Shown here: positions 43,085 through 52,571 of the stretch, one piece after another | Numbering within the stretch: the stretch's first letter is position 1 | How the letters are laid out: each line of letters opens with the position of its first letter | NCBI GenBank assembly: GCA_023395555.1 | Contig: JAEWYQ010000038.1 | Coordinates: forward strand, 56,280 to 120,279 | Length of the DNA: 64,000 nt | Source of the DNA: Bacillota bacterium | GTDB taxonomy: Bacteria; Bacillota; Clostridia; Lachnospirales; Lachnospiraceae | Direction: 5' to 3' | The notes under the pieces: model-generated | Told to the model about the DNA's origin: nothing | Database searches by the model: none | Seen by the model: only the letters and a program-made list of their open reading frames with translations | Made by a program: the position numbers and the translations under genes

Positions 43085-43555
43085 TTAGATACGGATCTCT
43101 CCGGAAAGGCCGAGATGCTCCAGCAAAGCCATACATCCGTTCCAGACATCCTCATAGGTCTTTTCAAAATCTCCGGTATACCACGGATCATCCACATCCC
43201 GGCCTTCCCCGGTAAAATCAAGAAGCTTATACAGCTTATTCCCGGCATCCTTCCCGATCATACGGTTCATATTAGCCATATTCCGCTGATCCATGCCTAT
43301 AATATAATCATAATACCGGCCATCCGATCCGGTCAGCTGGCGGGCAGATTTCCCTTCGGAGAATATTCCGTGCCGGCTGAGGATTCGCCGGGTTCCCGGA
43401 TGAACCGGATTGCCGATCTCCTCTGTGCTTGTAGCAGCGGATGCAATCTCAAAGAGATGCCCGATCCCCTTCTTTTTCACCAGATCCTTAAAAACAAACT
43501 CCGCCATAGGGGAACGGCAGATGTTGCCATGACAGACAAATAAGATCTTTACCAT
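43085..43555 (-). CDS. Low-molecular-weight protein-tyrosine phosphatase
   Basis: 156 residues from the ATG at 43555, with GGAGG about 10 bases upstream; a TTG 9 bases earlier is a less likely start. The active-site loop VCHGNICRSP holds the catalytic Cys8 and Arg14, and the general acid Asp is in DVDDPWYTGDF. In Gram-positives such enzymes often act on tyrosine kinases that control polysaccharide synthesis or on phosphoarginine. It follows the XdhC-like gene after about 50 bases, possibly in one transcript. Confidence 0.92.
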   Translation of the reverse strand: MVKILFVCHGNICRSPMAEFVFKDLVKKKGIGHLFEIASAATSTEEIGNPVHPGTRRILSRHGIFSEGKSARQLTGSDGRYYDYIIGMDQRNMANMNRMIGKDAGNKLYKLLDFTGEGRDVDDPWYTGDFEKTYEDVWNGCMALLEHLGLSGEIRI

Positions 43556-43605
43556 ATATCTCAAACCTCCGTCAAAACAATAAACTCAAATTAATCCCGG
43601 ACAGA

Positions 43606-44628
43606 TCAGACCGGCTCAATAAACAGCGAAATAATTCCTCCGCATACCATTCCTTCCTCTGCATCATTTCCGGTCATATCCACCGTTATCAAGGCCGGTA
43701 TTCCGTCATCCATGCACTGTATCGCCATCTGTCTTGCTTCCGCTTCAACGCATCCGCCGCCGATGGTATCGATTATTGTGCCGTCCTTTAAGACCAACAT
43801 CTTGGTTCCTATTCCTCTGGGGGCGGAGCCCTTTCTTGCTACAATCGTCACCAACGCTTTGGGTATCTCTTTGTATTCCTCACTATCCAGGCATTTCAGC
43901 ATCTGTTTGGAATATCCCGAACCGGCCTGGACAGAATTCTTTACCTGAATGATCTCGGCCATGATGGCAACCGCAATTTCTGCCGGTGTCTCCGCTTTGA
44001 TGTCCAGGCCGATGGGGGAATAGAGCTGGTCCAGCCTGGTCTGGTCAACCCCCTTCTCAAGCAGGGCCTCCTTCACGGTGCGAACTCTTACCTTGCTCCC
44101 GATCATTCCTATATACCGGTTTTCTTTTTGAAGGATGCTTTCCAGACAAACCTGGTCATGGCGGTGCCCTCTTGTGACTACGACAAAGAAGGTGCTGATA
44201 TCCCCCGGAATCTGACTGAGGGCATGCTCAAACTCATCACACAGAACCCGATCCGCTCCCGCCGCCCTGGCATGGTTGGCAAACTGGGGGCGGTCATCGA
44301 TTACCGTCACCCGGAAGCTCAGCATCTTACTGATTTGTATTACCGGTATGGAAATATGACCTGCCCCGCAGATCACTATTTTATATTCGTCCTGCAAAGG
44401 TTCGATATAGACACGGCTGTCTTCCGTCTCAATCGTCGCGGTTCCCTTGGGAATCCGGCCTGCCACACTGTTCCATAATTCCAATTCCTTTGTGGCATAC
44501 ACCATCTCACTGTCAAGAAAAACAGCCTTTTCCCCCGCTGATTTCCCCTGGATCACCGTCGCAACATAATGGTTCTTATCCTTTTCTATTGAATTAATAT
44601 ACTGATAAAATCCCATGGCAGCCTCCAT
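43606..44628 (-). CDS. XdhC/CoxI-family protein with unusual domain order
   Basis: 340 residues. XdhC-type proteins insert sulfurated molybdenum cofactor into hydroxylases. The usual order is XdhC/CoxI domain then Rossmann domain. Here the Rossmann domain comes in the middle (from YKIVICGAGHISIPVIQISK, about residue 85) and the full XdhC/CoxI domain is at the C-terminus (ALVTIVARKGSAPRGIGTKM, then DTIGGGCVEAEA and MVCGGIISLFIEP). The first 80 residues look like a worn copy of the same domain (NHYVATVIQGKSAG). No molybdenum hydroxylase is in the window. Translation may start at 44628 or 44616; each has a ribosome site. Confidence 0.85.
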   Translation of the reverse strand: MEAAMGFYQYINSIEKDKNHYVATVIQGKSAGEKAVFLDSEMVYATKELELWNSVAGRIPKGTATIETEDSRVYIEPLQDEYKIVICGAGHISIPVIQISKMLSFRVTVIDDRPQFANHARAAGADRVLCDEFEHALSQIPGDISTFFVVVTRGHRHDQVCLESILQKENRYIGMIGSKVRVRTVKEALLEKGVDQTRLDQLYSPIGLDIKAETPAEIAVAIMAEIIQVKNSVQAGSGYSKQMLKCLDSEEYKEIPKALVTIVARKGSAPRGIGTKMLVLKDGTIIDTIGGGCVEAEARQMAIQCMDDGIPALITVDMTGNDAEEGMVCGGIISLFIEPV

Positions 44629-44650
44629 TCTGGCATATCTCCTTCTCTCA

Positions 44651-45400
44651 TTATTCCCAGCTTTTGATCTTTTTCAATCCTTCGATGGGATCTTCCGAAG
44701 GATAATATTCCAGCCCGATATATCCCTGATATCCTGCTGCCAATAAGTTTTTCAGCACCTGCGGATATGCGATCTCTCCGTTGTCCGGCTCATGCCTTCC
44801 CGGATTCCCGGCCACATGCACATGCCCTATTTTATCAACCAGCTTTGTGCTGCGCCGGATAATATCCCCTTCCATGATCTGCTGATGGTAATAATCAAAC
44901 AGCATCTTAATCCTGGGGGATTTCACTTCATCAAGGATATCGGCCGCCACCTGGGAGGACCATAGAAAGTAACCCCTATGATCAATTGTGGTGTTCAGCG
45001 GTTCAATAACCAATGTAATATCCCGGTTTTCAAGCAGGGGAATACACTCCAGCAATCCATCCCGGATACTCCTTTTCTGTATCTCGAACGCCTCCCCCGT
45101 ATCACCGCCCACCTGGGAGATAATACAGCGACAGTCCAAAAGTTCGGCCGTCTCAATGGTTTCCTTAAGTCCCTTCCTGTATTCCGTCCGTTTGCTGCTG
45201 TCCGTCAGACTTATAAACCGGGTACAGATGGCTGCTATATTCACCTTGTTCTCTAACCGGCTCCGGTTGATGGATGCCAGGTCCTTATCCCACCAGGACC
45301 AGAATTCCACCGCCTCATAGCCCAATGCTCCTGCCGTGCCAATCGCATCCGCCGTGCTCATATTCCTCAGAACGCTGTCGGTACAAATTGAAAATTTCAT
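44651..45400 (-). CDS. Hydroxypyruvate isomerase-like TIM-barrel isomerase (Hyi/AP-endonuclease-2 superfamily)
   Basis: 249 residues; opens MKFSICTDSVLRNMSTADAI and contains LVIEPLNTTIDHRGYFLWSS, KMLFDYYHQQIMEGD, IGHVHVAGNPGRHEPDNGEI and YIGLEYYPSEDP. The Glu, Asp, His and Glu of these segments are the metal ligands of the hydroxypyruvate isomerase family. It probably interconverts a small keto/aldo sugar acid or tetrose. It lies 22 bases upstream of the XdhC-like gene and 34 bases after the EamA transporter. Confidence 0.88.
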   Translation of the reverse strand: MKFSICTDSVLRNMSTADAIGTAGALGYEAVEFWSWWDKDLASINRSRLENKVNIAAICTRFISLTDSSKRTEYRKGLKETIETAELLDCRCIISQVGGDTGEAFEIQKRSIRDGLLECIPLLENRDITLVIEPLNTTIDHRGYFLWSSQVAADILDEVKSPRIKMLFDYYHQQIMEGDIIRRSTKLVDKIGHVHVAGNPGRHEPDNGEIAYPQVLKNLLAAGYQGYIGLEYYPSEDPIEGLKKIKSWE

Positions 45401-45434
45401 TCCGCTTCCTCCGTTTCCCCACTCCGGTATGTAT

Positions 45435-46319
45435 TTATTCTATCATTGCTTCTTCCTGCCGCCCCTGGGCCTCCGGAAGATTCGATATCACCAGCGCCGC
45501 CAGGATAATCGCACTGCCCAGCACCATGCGCAGGGTCATGACCTCATGCAGTATTATGACGGAAAATATAGTTCCAAATACGGATTCCATTGACATAATA
45601 ATTGCCGCCTTCGTTTCCTCCACATATTTCTGGCATGTAGTTTGAAGCAGATAGCAGACGGTTGTGCTGACCACACCCAGATAAAGCACACTCCATCCGC
45701 CCTTGGCTGTAATCTCAAACTGCAGCTCTCCGGAGCCTGCCATACACACTGCCGACAGCAAGAATGCAGTTGCCATCTGAATAAAATTTAACGCGGCAAC
45801 CCGGTATTTCTTAACAAATTCCCCGGTAAGAAATATCTGAAAGGCAAAGCCTACGGCGCAGATCAGGGTTAATCCGTCCCCAATCCCCATGGAGAATTTC
45901 CCATCCAGGGACAGTAAGGCCACTCCGCCCACCGACATCAGGGCACCGGCAACGCCTCTTATTCCCACTCTCTTCTTTAAAATCAGGAATGCAATAAAGG
46001 GCACCATCACCACATTTAAGGCTGTTAAAAACGCGTTCTTGGATGGCGTTGTATATTGCAGCCCGACAATCTGAAACACAAATCCGGCAAAGAGAGTGAC
46101 TCCCATAAGCCCCCCGGCCAATGCCTCTTTTTTTGTAATTCCCTTGAGGGAACGAATGCTCACCGCCCCCATAAGAACCGTTCCCAGTAAAAACCTCGCT
46201 GTCAAAATCTGAAACGGGTGCAGGCTCTCCAATGCCATATCACTGGCAACAAAGCCTCCGCCCCATATAACTGTTACTATGATAAGACCGCCGATTGCCA
46301 GTCTGCTTTTCATTCCCAT
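45435..46319 (-). CDS. EamA/RhaT family (drug/metabolite) transporter
   Basis: 294 residues with ten predicted membrane helices and two EamA repeats (IVTVIWGGGFVASDMALESL in the first; YLGVVSTTVCYLLQTTCQKY and SVFGTIFSVIILHEVMTLRM in the second). Such carriers export amino acids, sugars or related metabolites. As first gene of the small group with the Hyi-like isomerase it may move the substrate or product of that enzyme (inference). Confidence 0.9.
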   Translation of the reverse strand: MGMKSRLAIGGLIIVTVIWGGGFVASDMALESLHPFQILTARFLLGTVLMGAVSIRSLKGITKKEALAGGLMGVTLFAGFVFQIVGLQYTTPSKNAFLTALNVVMVPFIAFLILKKRVGIRGVAGALMSVGGVALLSLDGKFSMGIGDGLTLICAVGFAFQIFLTGEFVKKYRVAALNFIQMATAFLLSAVCMAGSGELQFEITAKGGWSVLYLGVVSTTVCYLLQTTCQKYVEETKAAIIMSMESVFGTIFSVIILHEVMTLRMVLGSAIILAALVISNLPEAQGRQEEAMIE

Positions 46320-46339
46320 GTCCTCCTGCGTTTACCAAA

Positions 46340-46369
46340 GAGGATGCTGCAAATTTGCAGCACCCCCTC
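46340..46369 (-). terminator. Likely terminator of the LCP gene
   Basis: A stem GAGG-TGCTGCAA / TTGCAGCA-CCTC with little loop, followed on the minus strand by TTTGGT. The stem is strong but the U-run short, so some read-through into the EamA gene is possible. Confidence 0.5.
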
Positions 46370-46376
46370 AGACTTA

Positions 46377-47561
46377 TTATTTTTCAAGAGCAGCCAGCTT
46401 TGCCTCCGCTTCCTCCTTCGTATCCCCAAAAACGAACTGATACAGTGCCACACGGTTCTTCTGCCAGTTCAGGATCAGAGGATACCCGATCCCATGGGCT
46501 TTCTTCGGGGCATCAAAGGCTCCGTCCACCGGAATACGGGAGGTCTCCATCTTCGTGATCCGGTTCTCCACTACCGCTTCCATTGCCCTCTCTATCTGCT
46601 TCTGGGACAGATTCGTTGTAACATAGCCCAATCCCTTCTTCGTAATAGGAAGGAGCTGAAGCATATTTCTCGGTGCCACATAGCTGTCAAACATGGCCTT
46701 TAAAACCCTCTGCTGGCGTACGATACGCCCATAATCACTGTTTGCGCCGCCCAGAGTCTTCACCTTACGAACACGGCAATATCCCATAGCCTGATTGCCG
46801 TTGAGCTTATTGACTCCGGCATGGACATTCCGATTCGCCTTTTTGGAAATATAATTGGTCTTATTCAGGTAAGCGGCTTCCTCTTTCCCCAGCTCAATGG
46901 TGACTCCGCCTAACATATCCACGATCTCCTCAAAGGATTCAAAGTCAACGGAAGCATAGCCGTCAATCTGTATCTTATAGTTGGTTTCAATGGTCTGAAT
47001 TAACAACATGGCTCCGCCTTTGGCATAAGCGGAATTCAGCTTATTGGGCTTATAGCCCGGTATGTCCACATAGCTGTCTCTCAGCAGAGAAGTAAGCTTC
47101 ACCGTGTTATCCTTCGTATTAATGGACGCAATCATCATGGAATCCGTATTTCTTGCTCCGCCAAGCTTCTCTATTCCAAAGATCAGATAATTTGTCACAT
47201 AATCCTCATGACGCGCCCCCGGTACATGCTGGATATCACTTGCCTCGTCCTCTTCGTCCCCCGTATTATCCATATTCTGATATACAAAGTTGCCCGCGGC
47301 CCGGTAAATGACGCTCCGTCCGGCCTTTGTCCCCAGTACAAGTCCTATACATACCAGCAGCAGCACCATAATAACGCTAACGGTCCTAAGAGCGCGCTTC
47401 TTACGCCGGGACTTTTTACTCTTTCCCTTTCTCTTCGGCTCCCCTCCCTGCTCTGAGAATTCCTCTCTTCGCCGGGGCTCCTGCTGTTCTTCCTGCATGA
47501 TTTCCAAGACCTGCTGTCCCAGCAGTTCTTCCTGTTCCTTTCTATTCTGCATTTCATTCAC
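46377..47561 (-). CDS. LytR-CpsA-Psr (LCP) family cell-wall polymer ligase
   Basis: 394 residues: acidic and then strongly basic cytoplasmic tail, one membrane helix (TVSVIMVLLLVCIGLVLGTK, about 66-86), and an extracellular LCP domain with NYLIFGIEKLGGARNTDSMM, TSLLRDSYVDIPGYKPNKLN, AYAKGGAMLLIQTIETNYKI, YRVRKVKTL-like CRVRKVKTLGGANSDYGRIV and RQQRVL. The conserved Arg and Asp residues of the family that bind the lipid pyrophosphate are present. It attaches teichoic-acid-like or capsular polymers to peptidoglycan. It is monocistronic between the valS and EamA genes. Confidence 0.92.
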   Translation of the reverse strand: MNEMQNRKEQEELLGQQVLEIMQEEQQEPRRREEFSEQGGEPKRKGKSKKSRRKKRALRTVSVIMVLLLVCIGLVLGTKAGRSVIYRAAGNFVYQNMDNTGDEEDEASDIQHVPGARHEDYVTNYLIFGIEKLGGARNTDSMMIASINTKDNTVKLTSLLRDSYVDIPGYKPNKLNSAYAKGGAMLLIQTIETNYKIQIDGYASVDFESFEEIVDMLGGVTIELGKEEAAYLNKTNYISKKANRNVHAGVNKLNGNQAMGYCRVRKVKTLGGANSDYGRIVRQQRVLKAMFDSYVAPRNMLQLLPITKKGLGYVTTNLSQKQIERAMEAVVENRITKMETSRIPVDGAFDAPKKAHGIGYPLILNWQKNRVALYQFVFGDTKEEAEAKLAALEK

Positions 47562-47622
47562 CTCGTTATCTGTCTCAATACTTATCCAATACTGCTGCTA
47601 TCCCCAATGTCGTCATTCTATC

Positions 47623-47657
47623 ATAAAACCGCAAAATAATAAAGCATTATTCTGCGG
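47623..47657 (-). terminator. Terminator of valS
   Basis: The stem CCGCA-AATAAT / ATTATT-TGCGG (47629-47640 with 47646-47657) is followed on the minus strand by TTTTAT, a few bases after the valS stop. Confidence 0.65.
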
Positions 47658-47668
47658 CATCCAACTCT

Positions 47669-50020
47669 TTACAAATTAACATAGACAATCTGCTCCGCAT
47701 TGGCACAAGCCAGCAAATCCTTCTCCGTTTCCCTCCACCAATCCGCAAATTCCGTATCGCAGCGAAGCTCCAGCCGCTCCATCCCGGCACGCATGGACAG
47801 ATTGTTCTCCGACTTGAATCTGCGAATTCCGGCAACAGTTTCCAGAACGCTTTTCCCAAAGCTGAGAATATCTTTATCCACTGCTTCCGGCCTCTCCCAC
47901 AGGGCAGTATGAATCGATTCCGCCCCTTCGTGCTGCCTGAAAAATTCCGAATAAATGTATTCCGTAATATGCGGAACATAGATGGCATACATTTTCAAGA
48001 TATTCAGGAACGCATAGTAGAGGGCATACTGGCCCGAACGCCGTTCCTCCTGTCCATGCACCTCCGGCTGATACAGTCTGGCTTTCACGATTTCAATATA
48101 ATTATCACAGAAATCCCTCCAGAACAGCTCGTCAAGCTCGTGGCGGGCCTGGCCGATTTCATATTCCTTCAGCATCTCTGTCACCCGGATCACGGTTTCC
48201 TTCGTGCGCTCCAGCATCCAGCGGTCAATGGGCATAAGAGCCGGAACCAGGGATAAATCCAGGTCCGTGAGATGGGATATGGCAAATTTCGATGCATTCC
48301 ACAGCTTGGTGATAAAACGTTTCGATATGGTAAGCTCATCGGCGTCAAAGAAGGTATCCGTGCCCAGCCGGGCATTTGCCGACCAGTAACGCAGCACATC
48401 CGCCGAATGCGCTTCCATCAGAGCCGCCGGATCGAGGGCGGAATTATTCTTGGATTTGCTGATCTTCTCCCCTTTCTTCGCAAGGACAAAGCCATTAATC
48501 ATCAGATCCTTCCAGGGGATATCCCCGGTATGGTAAAGGCTTCGGACAATAGAATAAAAGGTCCAGGTCCGGATGATTTCATGGGCGTGGGTTCTCATGC
48601 TCATGGGGGTCAGGCGAATACCGGTTCTCTGGTTGATCTGCGGTGTGACCGACGAGGTGGCCCAGGTATCAAAAACAGCGCTTTCCGGTACAAATTCCCT
48701 GCAGCCGCATTGGCAAATGCCGTCATACTCCGTCTCCAGAGGATTCACCGGAAGCTGCTCCGGTCTTGCATATACGGCCTTTTTGCAAGCCTTGCAGTAC
48801 CAGACCGGGAAGGGAACGCCAAAATAACGCTGGCGGGAAATACACCAGTCCCATTTCAGATTTTCAACCCAGGAGATATAACGGTTTTTCATGTGAGCCG
48901 GATACCAGTTAATCCGGTCGGCAGCCTCCAGGAATTTATCCTTATCCGTCAGGATATCGATATACCACTGCCGGGAGGGAATAATCTCAACCTCCTTTCC
49001 GCAGCGCTCATGGGTGGCAACCGTATGGGTGATGGGTTCGGATTTATGAAGCAGCCCTGCTTCCTCCAGCAGCCGGATTATTTCCTTCCTGGCCGCCTTA
49101 ACCTTCCATCCTCCGATTAGGGGAACATCCCCGGATATTGTACCATCCGGCAGAATAACCCTGCGGTACGGCAGCTGACGGTCTCTGGCCCATTCGGCAT
49201 CGGTGCTGTCACCGAAGGTCGCGCACATAACAACACCGGTTCCTTTCCCGATCCCGGCCTTTTCATCTGCCAAAACCGGAATCTCATAATGATAGAGAGG
49301 AACCAGCGCCTTCTTCCCGATGATATCCTGGTACCGTTCATCCTCCGGGTTGACGAAGAGGCAGACACATCCGTACAAAAGCTCCGGCCTCGTTGTGGCA
49401 GCAAGAACCGTCCGGCCTTCCACCATAAAGGGAATATAGTTGAAGGTGCTGTCCATGTCGGCAGTATCTAACTCCGCCTGGGCAATGGAGGTCTGGCATT
49501 CCGTACACCAGAGCACCGGGGACTCCTTTGTGTAGGCCTTATTTATTTTCACCAGCTCAAGAAATAGTTCCTGGGAAATCCTTCTGACATCCGGGCTGAT
49601 GGTTTCATACTGCATGGACCAGTCAACAGAAAACCCCAGGGACTTCCACAATCCTTTAAACTCCGTCTCGTATTTTTCTGTGGTCGCTTTGCATTTTCCA
49701 ATAAACTCACTTCTCGGCAAATCCTTGGCATAGATGCCTTCCTCACGCTCTACCAGTCGTTCCGTCGGCAGCCCGTTGTCATCAAAGCCAAAGGGATAGA
49801 AGACATTATAACCCTGCATTCTGCGAAACCGTGCAATCATCTCCGCCTGGGCGTAGGAAAAGAGATGCCCGATGTGCAGGCTGCCGCTGATGGTGGGCGG
49901 CGGCGTGTCGATGGAATACACCTCTCCCTGATGCTCCGGCTTGAATTTGTAAATCTGCTTTTCCTCCCAAAACTCCTGCATTCGCTTCTCGATCTGATTT
50001 GCATTGTAGTGCTTTTCCAT
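47669..50020 (-). CDS. valS: Valine-tRNA ligase
   Basis: 783 residues from the ATG at 50020, preceded by TTGGAGG. The class I signatures are SLHIGHLFS (HIGH at 49-52) and EKISKSKNN (KMSKS-type, near 515). TTRPELLYG marks the editing domain. The zinc-knuckle-like parts CTECQTS and CKACKKAVYARP with CQCGCREF are present. It is about 100 residues shorter than Bacillus or E. coli ValRS (about 880) because it lacks most of the C-terminal coiled coil, like the archaeal-type form found in some Clostridia. It is a single-gene unit controlled by a T-box leader and ends in its own terminator. Confidence 0.93.
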   Translation of the reverse strand: MEKHYNANQIEKRMQEFWEEKQIYKFKPEHQGEVYSIDTPPPTISGSLHIGHLFSYAQAEMIARFRRMQGYNVFYPFGFDDNGLPTERLVEREEGIYAKDLPRSEFIGKCKATTEKYETEFKGLWKSLGFSVDWSMQYETISPDVRRISQELFLELVKINKAYTKESPVLWCTECQTSIAQAELDTADMDSTFNYIPFMVEGRTVLAATTRPELLYGCVCLFVNPEDERYQDIIGKKALVPLYHYEIPVLADEKAGIGKGTGVVMCATFGDSTDAEWARDRQLPYRRVILPDGTISGDVPLIGGWKVKAARKEIIRLLEEAGLLHKSEPITHTVATHERCGKEVEIIPSRQWYIDILTDKDKFLEAADRINWYPAHMKNRYISWVENLKWDWCISRQRYFGVPFPVWYCKACKKAVYARPEQLPVNPLETEYDGICQCGCREFVPESAVFDTWATSSVTPQINQRTGIRLTPMSMRTHAHEIIRTWTFYSIVRSLYHTGDIPWKDLMINGFVLAKKGEKISKSKNNSALDPAALMEAHSADVLRYWSANARLGTDTFFDADELTISKRFITKLWNASKFAISHLTDLDLSLVPALMPIDRWMLERTKETVIRVTEMLKEYEIGQARHELDELFWRDFCDNYIEIVKARLYQPEVHGQEERRSGQYALYYAFLNILKMYAIYVPHITEYIYSEFFRQHEGAESIHTALWERPEAVDKDILSFGKSVLETVAGIRRFKSENNLSMRAGMERLELRCDTEFADWWRETEKDLLACANAEQIVYVNL

Positions 50021-50057
50021 GTGAATACCTCCAAAGATTTTAGTGATTGAACACAAT

Positions 50058-50392
50058 AAAAACGCCCCAAAGCAACTGATGTTACAGTTGCCTTAGGGCG
50101 AACATTGCGTCCGCGGTACCACCTAAATTCAGAGAATACTCTCTGCACTCTGCCAATACGGGACAGATGAAGCCCATCTCTCCGATATCGTTTTCCAATG
50201 ACGGCGGAAATCCCGTTGAAGTCTACAGGGAAGAATATCACAGGAATGAATCCCGATCCTTACCTTCCGTTCGGTTCACAGCTCAGAGGCTACTTCCATG
50301 CTTTCTTCACGAAGGCTTCCACCAGCCGCCTTCTCTCTTTGCATCCGATCAACATGTACTCCTCCTCGTCAATGCCTTTATTGTATTCAATT
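50058..50392 (-). ncRNA. T-box leader controlling valS
   Basis: The minus-strand leader carries the T-box AGGTGGTACCGCGG (50111-50124). It is followed by a terminator of CGCCC...CAACTG / CAGTTG...GGGCG (50063-50100) and T residues at 50058-50062. The 5' half contains a long Stem I-like region; a GTA (Val) triplet in GGAAGTAGCC is a candidate specifier. Uncharged tRNA-Val should pair with the T-box bulge and stop termination. Identification of the family is firm and of the specifier tentative. Confidence 0.88.
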
Positions 50393-50398
50393 TTCATC

Positions 50399-50427
50399 AG
50401 TATAACCTGTTTTGTAAAAATAATCAA
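50399..50427 (-). promoter_or_regulatory. Promoter of the T-box/valS transcript
   Basis: Minus strand TTGATT (50422-50427), 17-base spacer, TATACT (50399-50404). Start of transcription is expected near 50392. Confidence 0.7.
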
Positions 50428-50484
50428 GTATTAATCTTAATCGAATTTGCAGACACTATTAAAAAGTGAAAGGAGCCATCTATT

Positions 50485-50661
50485 ATGAATAACAAGGATA
50501 TTTCTTCAAAAAAGCAGGGCAGTGCTGCCGGCGGCAATATCACCGATAAAAATGTCACCCACACAGATCACCGTTCAAAAACCGCATCCAACAGCGCTTA
50601 CAATGATCCATTCTACACCCCTCCGGGTGAAGGGCCGAAGCCCCGGATCACATCGAATTAA
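50485..50661 (+). CDS. Small hydrophilic protein of unknown function (58 residues)
   Basis: An ATG at 50485 with AGGAG about 10 bases upstream opens a 58-codon frame, below common length cut-offs. It starts MNNKDISSKKQGSAAGGNIT and ends DPFYTPPGEGPKPRITSN. It is polar, rich in Asn, Lys and Ser, and has no membrane or signal segment; it looks disordered. It is divergent from valS and is followed after 10 bases by a strong terminator, which supports a real gene. Family not recognised. Confidence 0.65.
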   Translation: MNNKDISSKKQGSAAGGNITDKNVTHTDHRSKTASNSAYNDPFYTPPGEGPKPRITSN

Positions 50662-50671
50662 ACAACATCTG

Positions 50672-50704
50672 AAAAGGGACAGCCTGGTTCAGGCTGCCCC
50701 TTTT
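50672..50704. terminator. Bidirectional terminator between the small gene and the chemoreceptor gene
   Basis: A 15-bp stem AAAAGGGACAGCCTG/CAGGCTGCCCCTTTT (50672-50686 with 50690-50704) with A and T runs on both sides serves both converging genes. Confidence 0.85.
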
Positions 50705-50730
50705 CAAGCGGTGTCAGGCACCTTTCCCTA

Positions 50731-52551
50731 TCAATACTTTCCCAGTCCCAAGCCGTCAGATAAGGCTTTTACGCCAATCATATCTACCCCTGTCAAGTCC
50801 GGCTTTGTATTCCTTCTGAATTGCCCCTCTCCCGCCAGCTTGAATTTACCTACCTCCTGGCGCAGCATAGCGGCCTGGGCCGACATCTCTTCGCTGGTAG
50901 CGGAATTCTCCTGGGCTGTGGCGGCGTTGGTCTGTACAACGGTGGAGATCTGGGAAAGTCCCTGCCTGATTTGCCCGATGGCGCCGTTTTGCTCTTCAAT
51001 GGACTGCTCCATCCTTCCAAAGCTCTCCGTCACCTCAGCAGAACTGGTTTCCACATTTTTCAATATCTTTGCCGTTCGTCCTGTGATCTCCGCACCCCTG
51101 GCCACAGTAGCCACCGAATGCTCAATCAGCTCTGTTGTCTGTTTGGCTGCCTCACCCGACTTTGCGGCAAGAGTCCGCACCTCCTCCGCTACCACTGCGA
51201 AGCCCTTGCCGGCACTTCCGGCACGGGCCGCCTCAATTGCGGCATTGAGAGCCAGAATATTAGTCTGGAACGCGATGTCTTCTATCACCTTAGAGATATT
51301 GGCAATCTGGCTGGAAGCGGAGCCGATGTCCGCCATGGCGCGGGTAAGCTGCTCCATATGCTGGTTTCCTTCCTTCACACCTTCAACGGACTTTTGCACT
51401 GATTTTGATGCGGCTGCAACTGTGGCTGAGTTCTCCGCCGCCTGCTCCGCAATGCTTTCCACCGTAGCGGTCAGCTGCTGTACGGCGGCCGCCTGCTGGG
51501 TCGAGCCGCTGGCCAGCGCCTGCGCTCCGCCGGAGACCTGATCGGATCCGGTTGCCACCTGCTCGGCTGCTACATCAATATTTCTCAGCGTATCGCTGAG
51601 CCTGTCCCTCATTCTTCGTATAGAATCCAGTATAGGACGGTAATCACCTACATAACTTTCCTCCGCCTGCGAGTCCAGAGCGAAATTACCCTCGGCAAAT
51701 GCAGTCAGCCCGCGTGTAAGATCATTTATGATTGTTTTCAATGTATCGGCCATCCCCCGAGAGGTCTGCGCCAGCACTCCGATTTCATCCCTTGAGTTTA
51801 CCTCGATATTGACATCCAGATTCCCCCTGGCCAGCTTACCGGTAGCCTCCACAATCATCCCAATCCGCTTTGACAGATTCCTTGCCAGAAGCAGCCCGAT
51901 CAGCACCGCAGCAATCACTCCAGCCACAATGAATATACCCATGGTGACCTCGGAGCGCATGGCTGTCTCATCATGGGCTGCCATCTGCTCTATCGCATTC
52001 GCATTGTTGGAATCAATCAACGCCTCAATGGCCGCCTCCATATCCTGAGCCAGAGCATGGAGCTCTCCCCCATCACTCAGAATACGATAGGCTTCCCTGC
52101 GGCGTGCCGTATCCATACCGATACCGTTCATGAATTCCTTCCGTTTATTGCCAAATGCATTCACAGCGGCTTCAAGATTGGCAACAAGCTTAAGGTCCGC
52201 TTCTACCTCCTCCAGCGGGTATTGTGCAAGGAGGGCTTTGTATTTGCTCAAATTATCATCTATAGTACTTCTATGATCCTGTATGCTGCTGATACAGCCT
52301 TCCTTGTCCGCCGTATTATCGGCCAATGTCATTTCAAAGAGGTTAGTCCGCACCTCCTGGAAGGAAGAGCTGATCCGTTCCGTATATTGCAATGCCGCAG
52401 CCGTCTCCGAGTAGGAGGCACGGTACGTCGTACTAACGGTATTCAAACTGATGATCCCGATTACTCCGATCAGCCCTGCGATTACTGTCACCATCAGGAA
52501 GCCGCAGGTAATTTTAAATCCGATTTTTAAATTACTAAACCATTTTTTCAT
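50731..52551 (-). CDS. Methyl-accepting chemotaxis protein
   Basis: 606 residues: membrane helix at about 10-34, an extracellular four-helix-bundle sensor (about 35-195), a second membrane helix ([20 protein letters not shown], about 200-220), a HAMP domain (about 222-275) and a long signalling coil. The hairpin tip contains [20 protein letters not shown] and [20 protein letters not shown], the region that binds CheA and CheW. The ligand is unknown. It is transcribed 20 bases after a cheW gene, so the pair supplies a receptor and its coupling protein. The C-terminus lacks a NWETF-type CheR tether. Confidence 0.95.
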   Translation of the reverse strand: MKKWFSNLKIGFKITCGFLMVTVIAGLIGVIGIISLNTVSTTYRASYSETAAALQYTERISSSFQEVRTNLFEMTLADNTADKEGCISSIQDHRSTIDDNLSKYKALLAQYPLEEVEADLKLVANLEAAVNAFGNKRKEFMNGIGMDTARRREAYRILSDGGELHALAQDMEAAIEALIDSNNANAIEQMAAHDETAMRSEVTMGIFIVAGVIAAVLIGLLLARNLSKRIGMIVEATGKLARGNLDVNIEVNSRDEIGVLAQTSRGMADTLKTIINDLTRGLTAFAEGNFALDSQAEESYVGDYRPILDSIRRMRDRLSDTLRNIDVAAEQVATGSDQVSGGAQALASGSTQQAAAVQQLTATVESIAEQAAENSATVAAASKSVQKSVEGVKEGNQHMEQLTRAMADIGSASSQIANISKVIEDIAFQTNILALNAAIEAARAGSAGKGFAVVAEEVRTLAAKSGEAAKQTTELIEHSVATVARGAEITGRTAKILKNVETSSAEVTESFGRMEQSIEEQNGAIGQIRQGLSQISTVVQTNAATAQENSATSEEMSAQAAMLRQEVGKFKLAGEGQFRRNTKPDLTGVDMIGVKALSDGLGLGKY

Positions 52552-52571
52552 CTTTTCCGCCCTCCAAAGTT

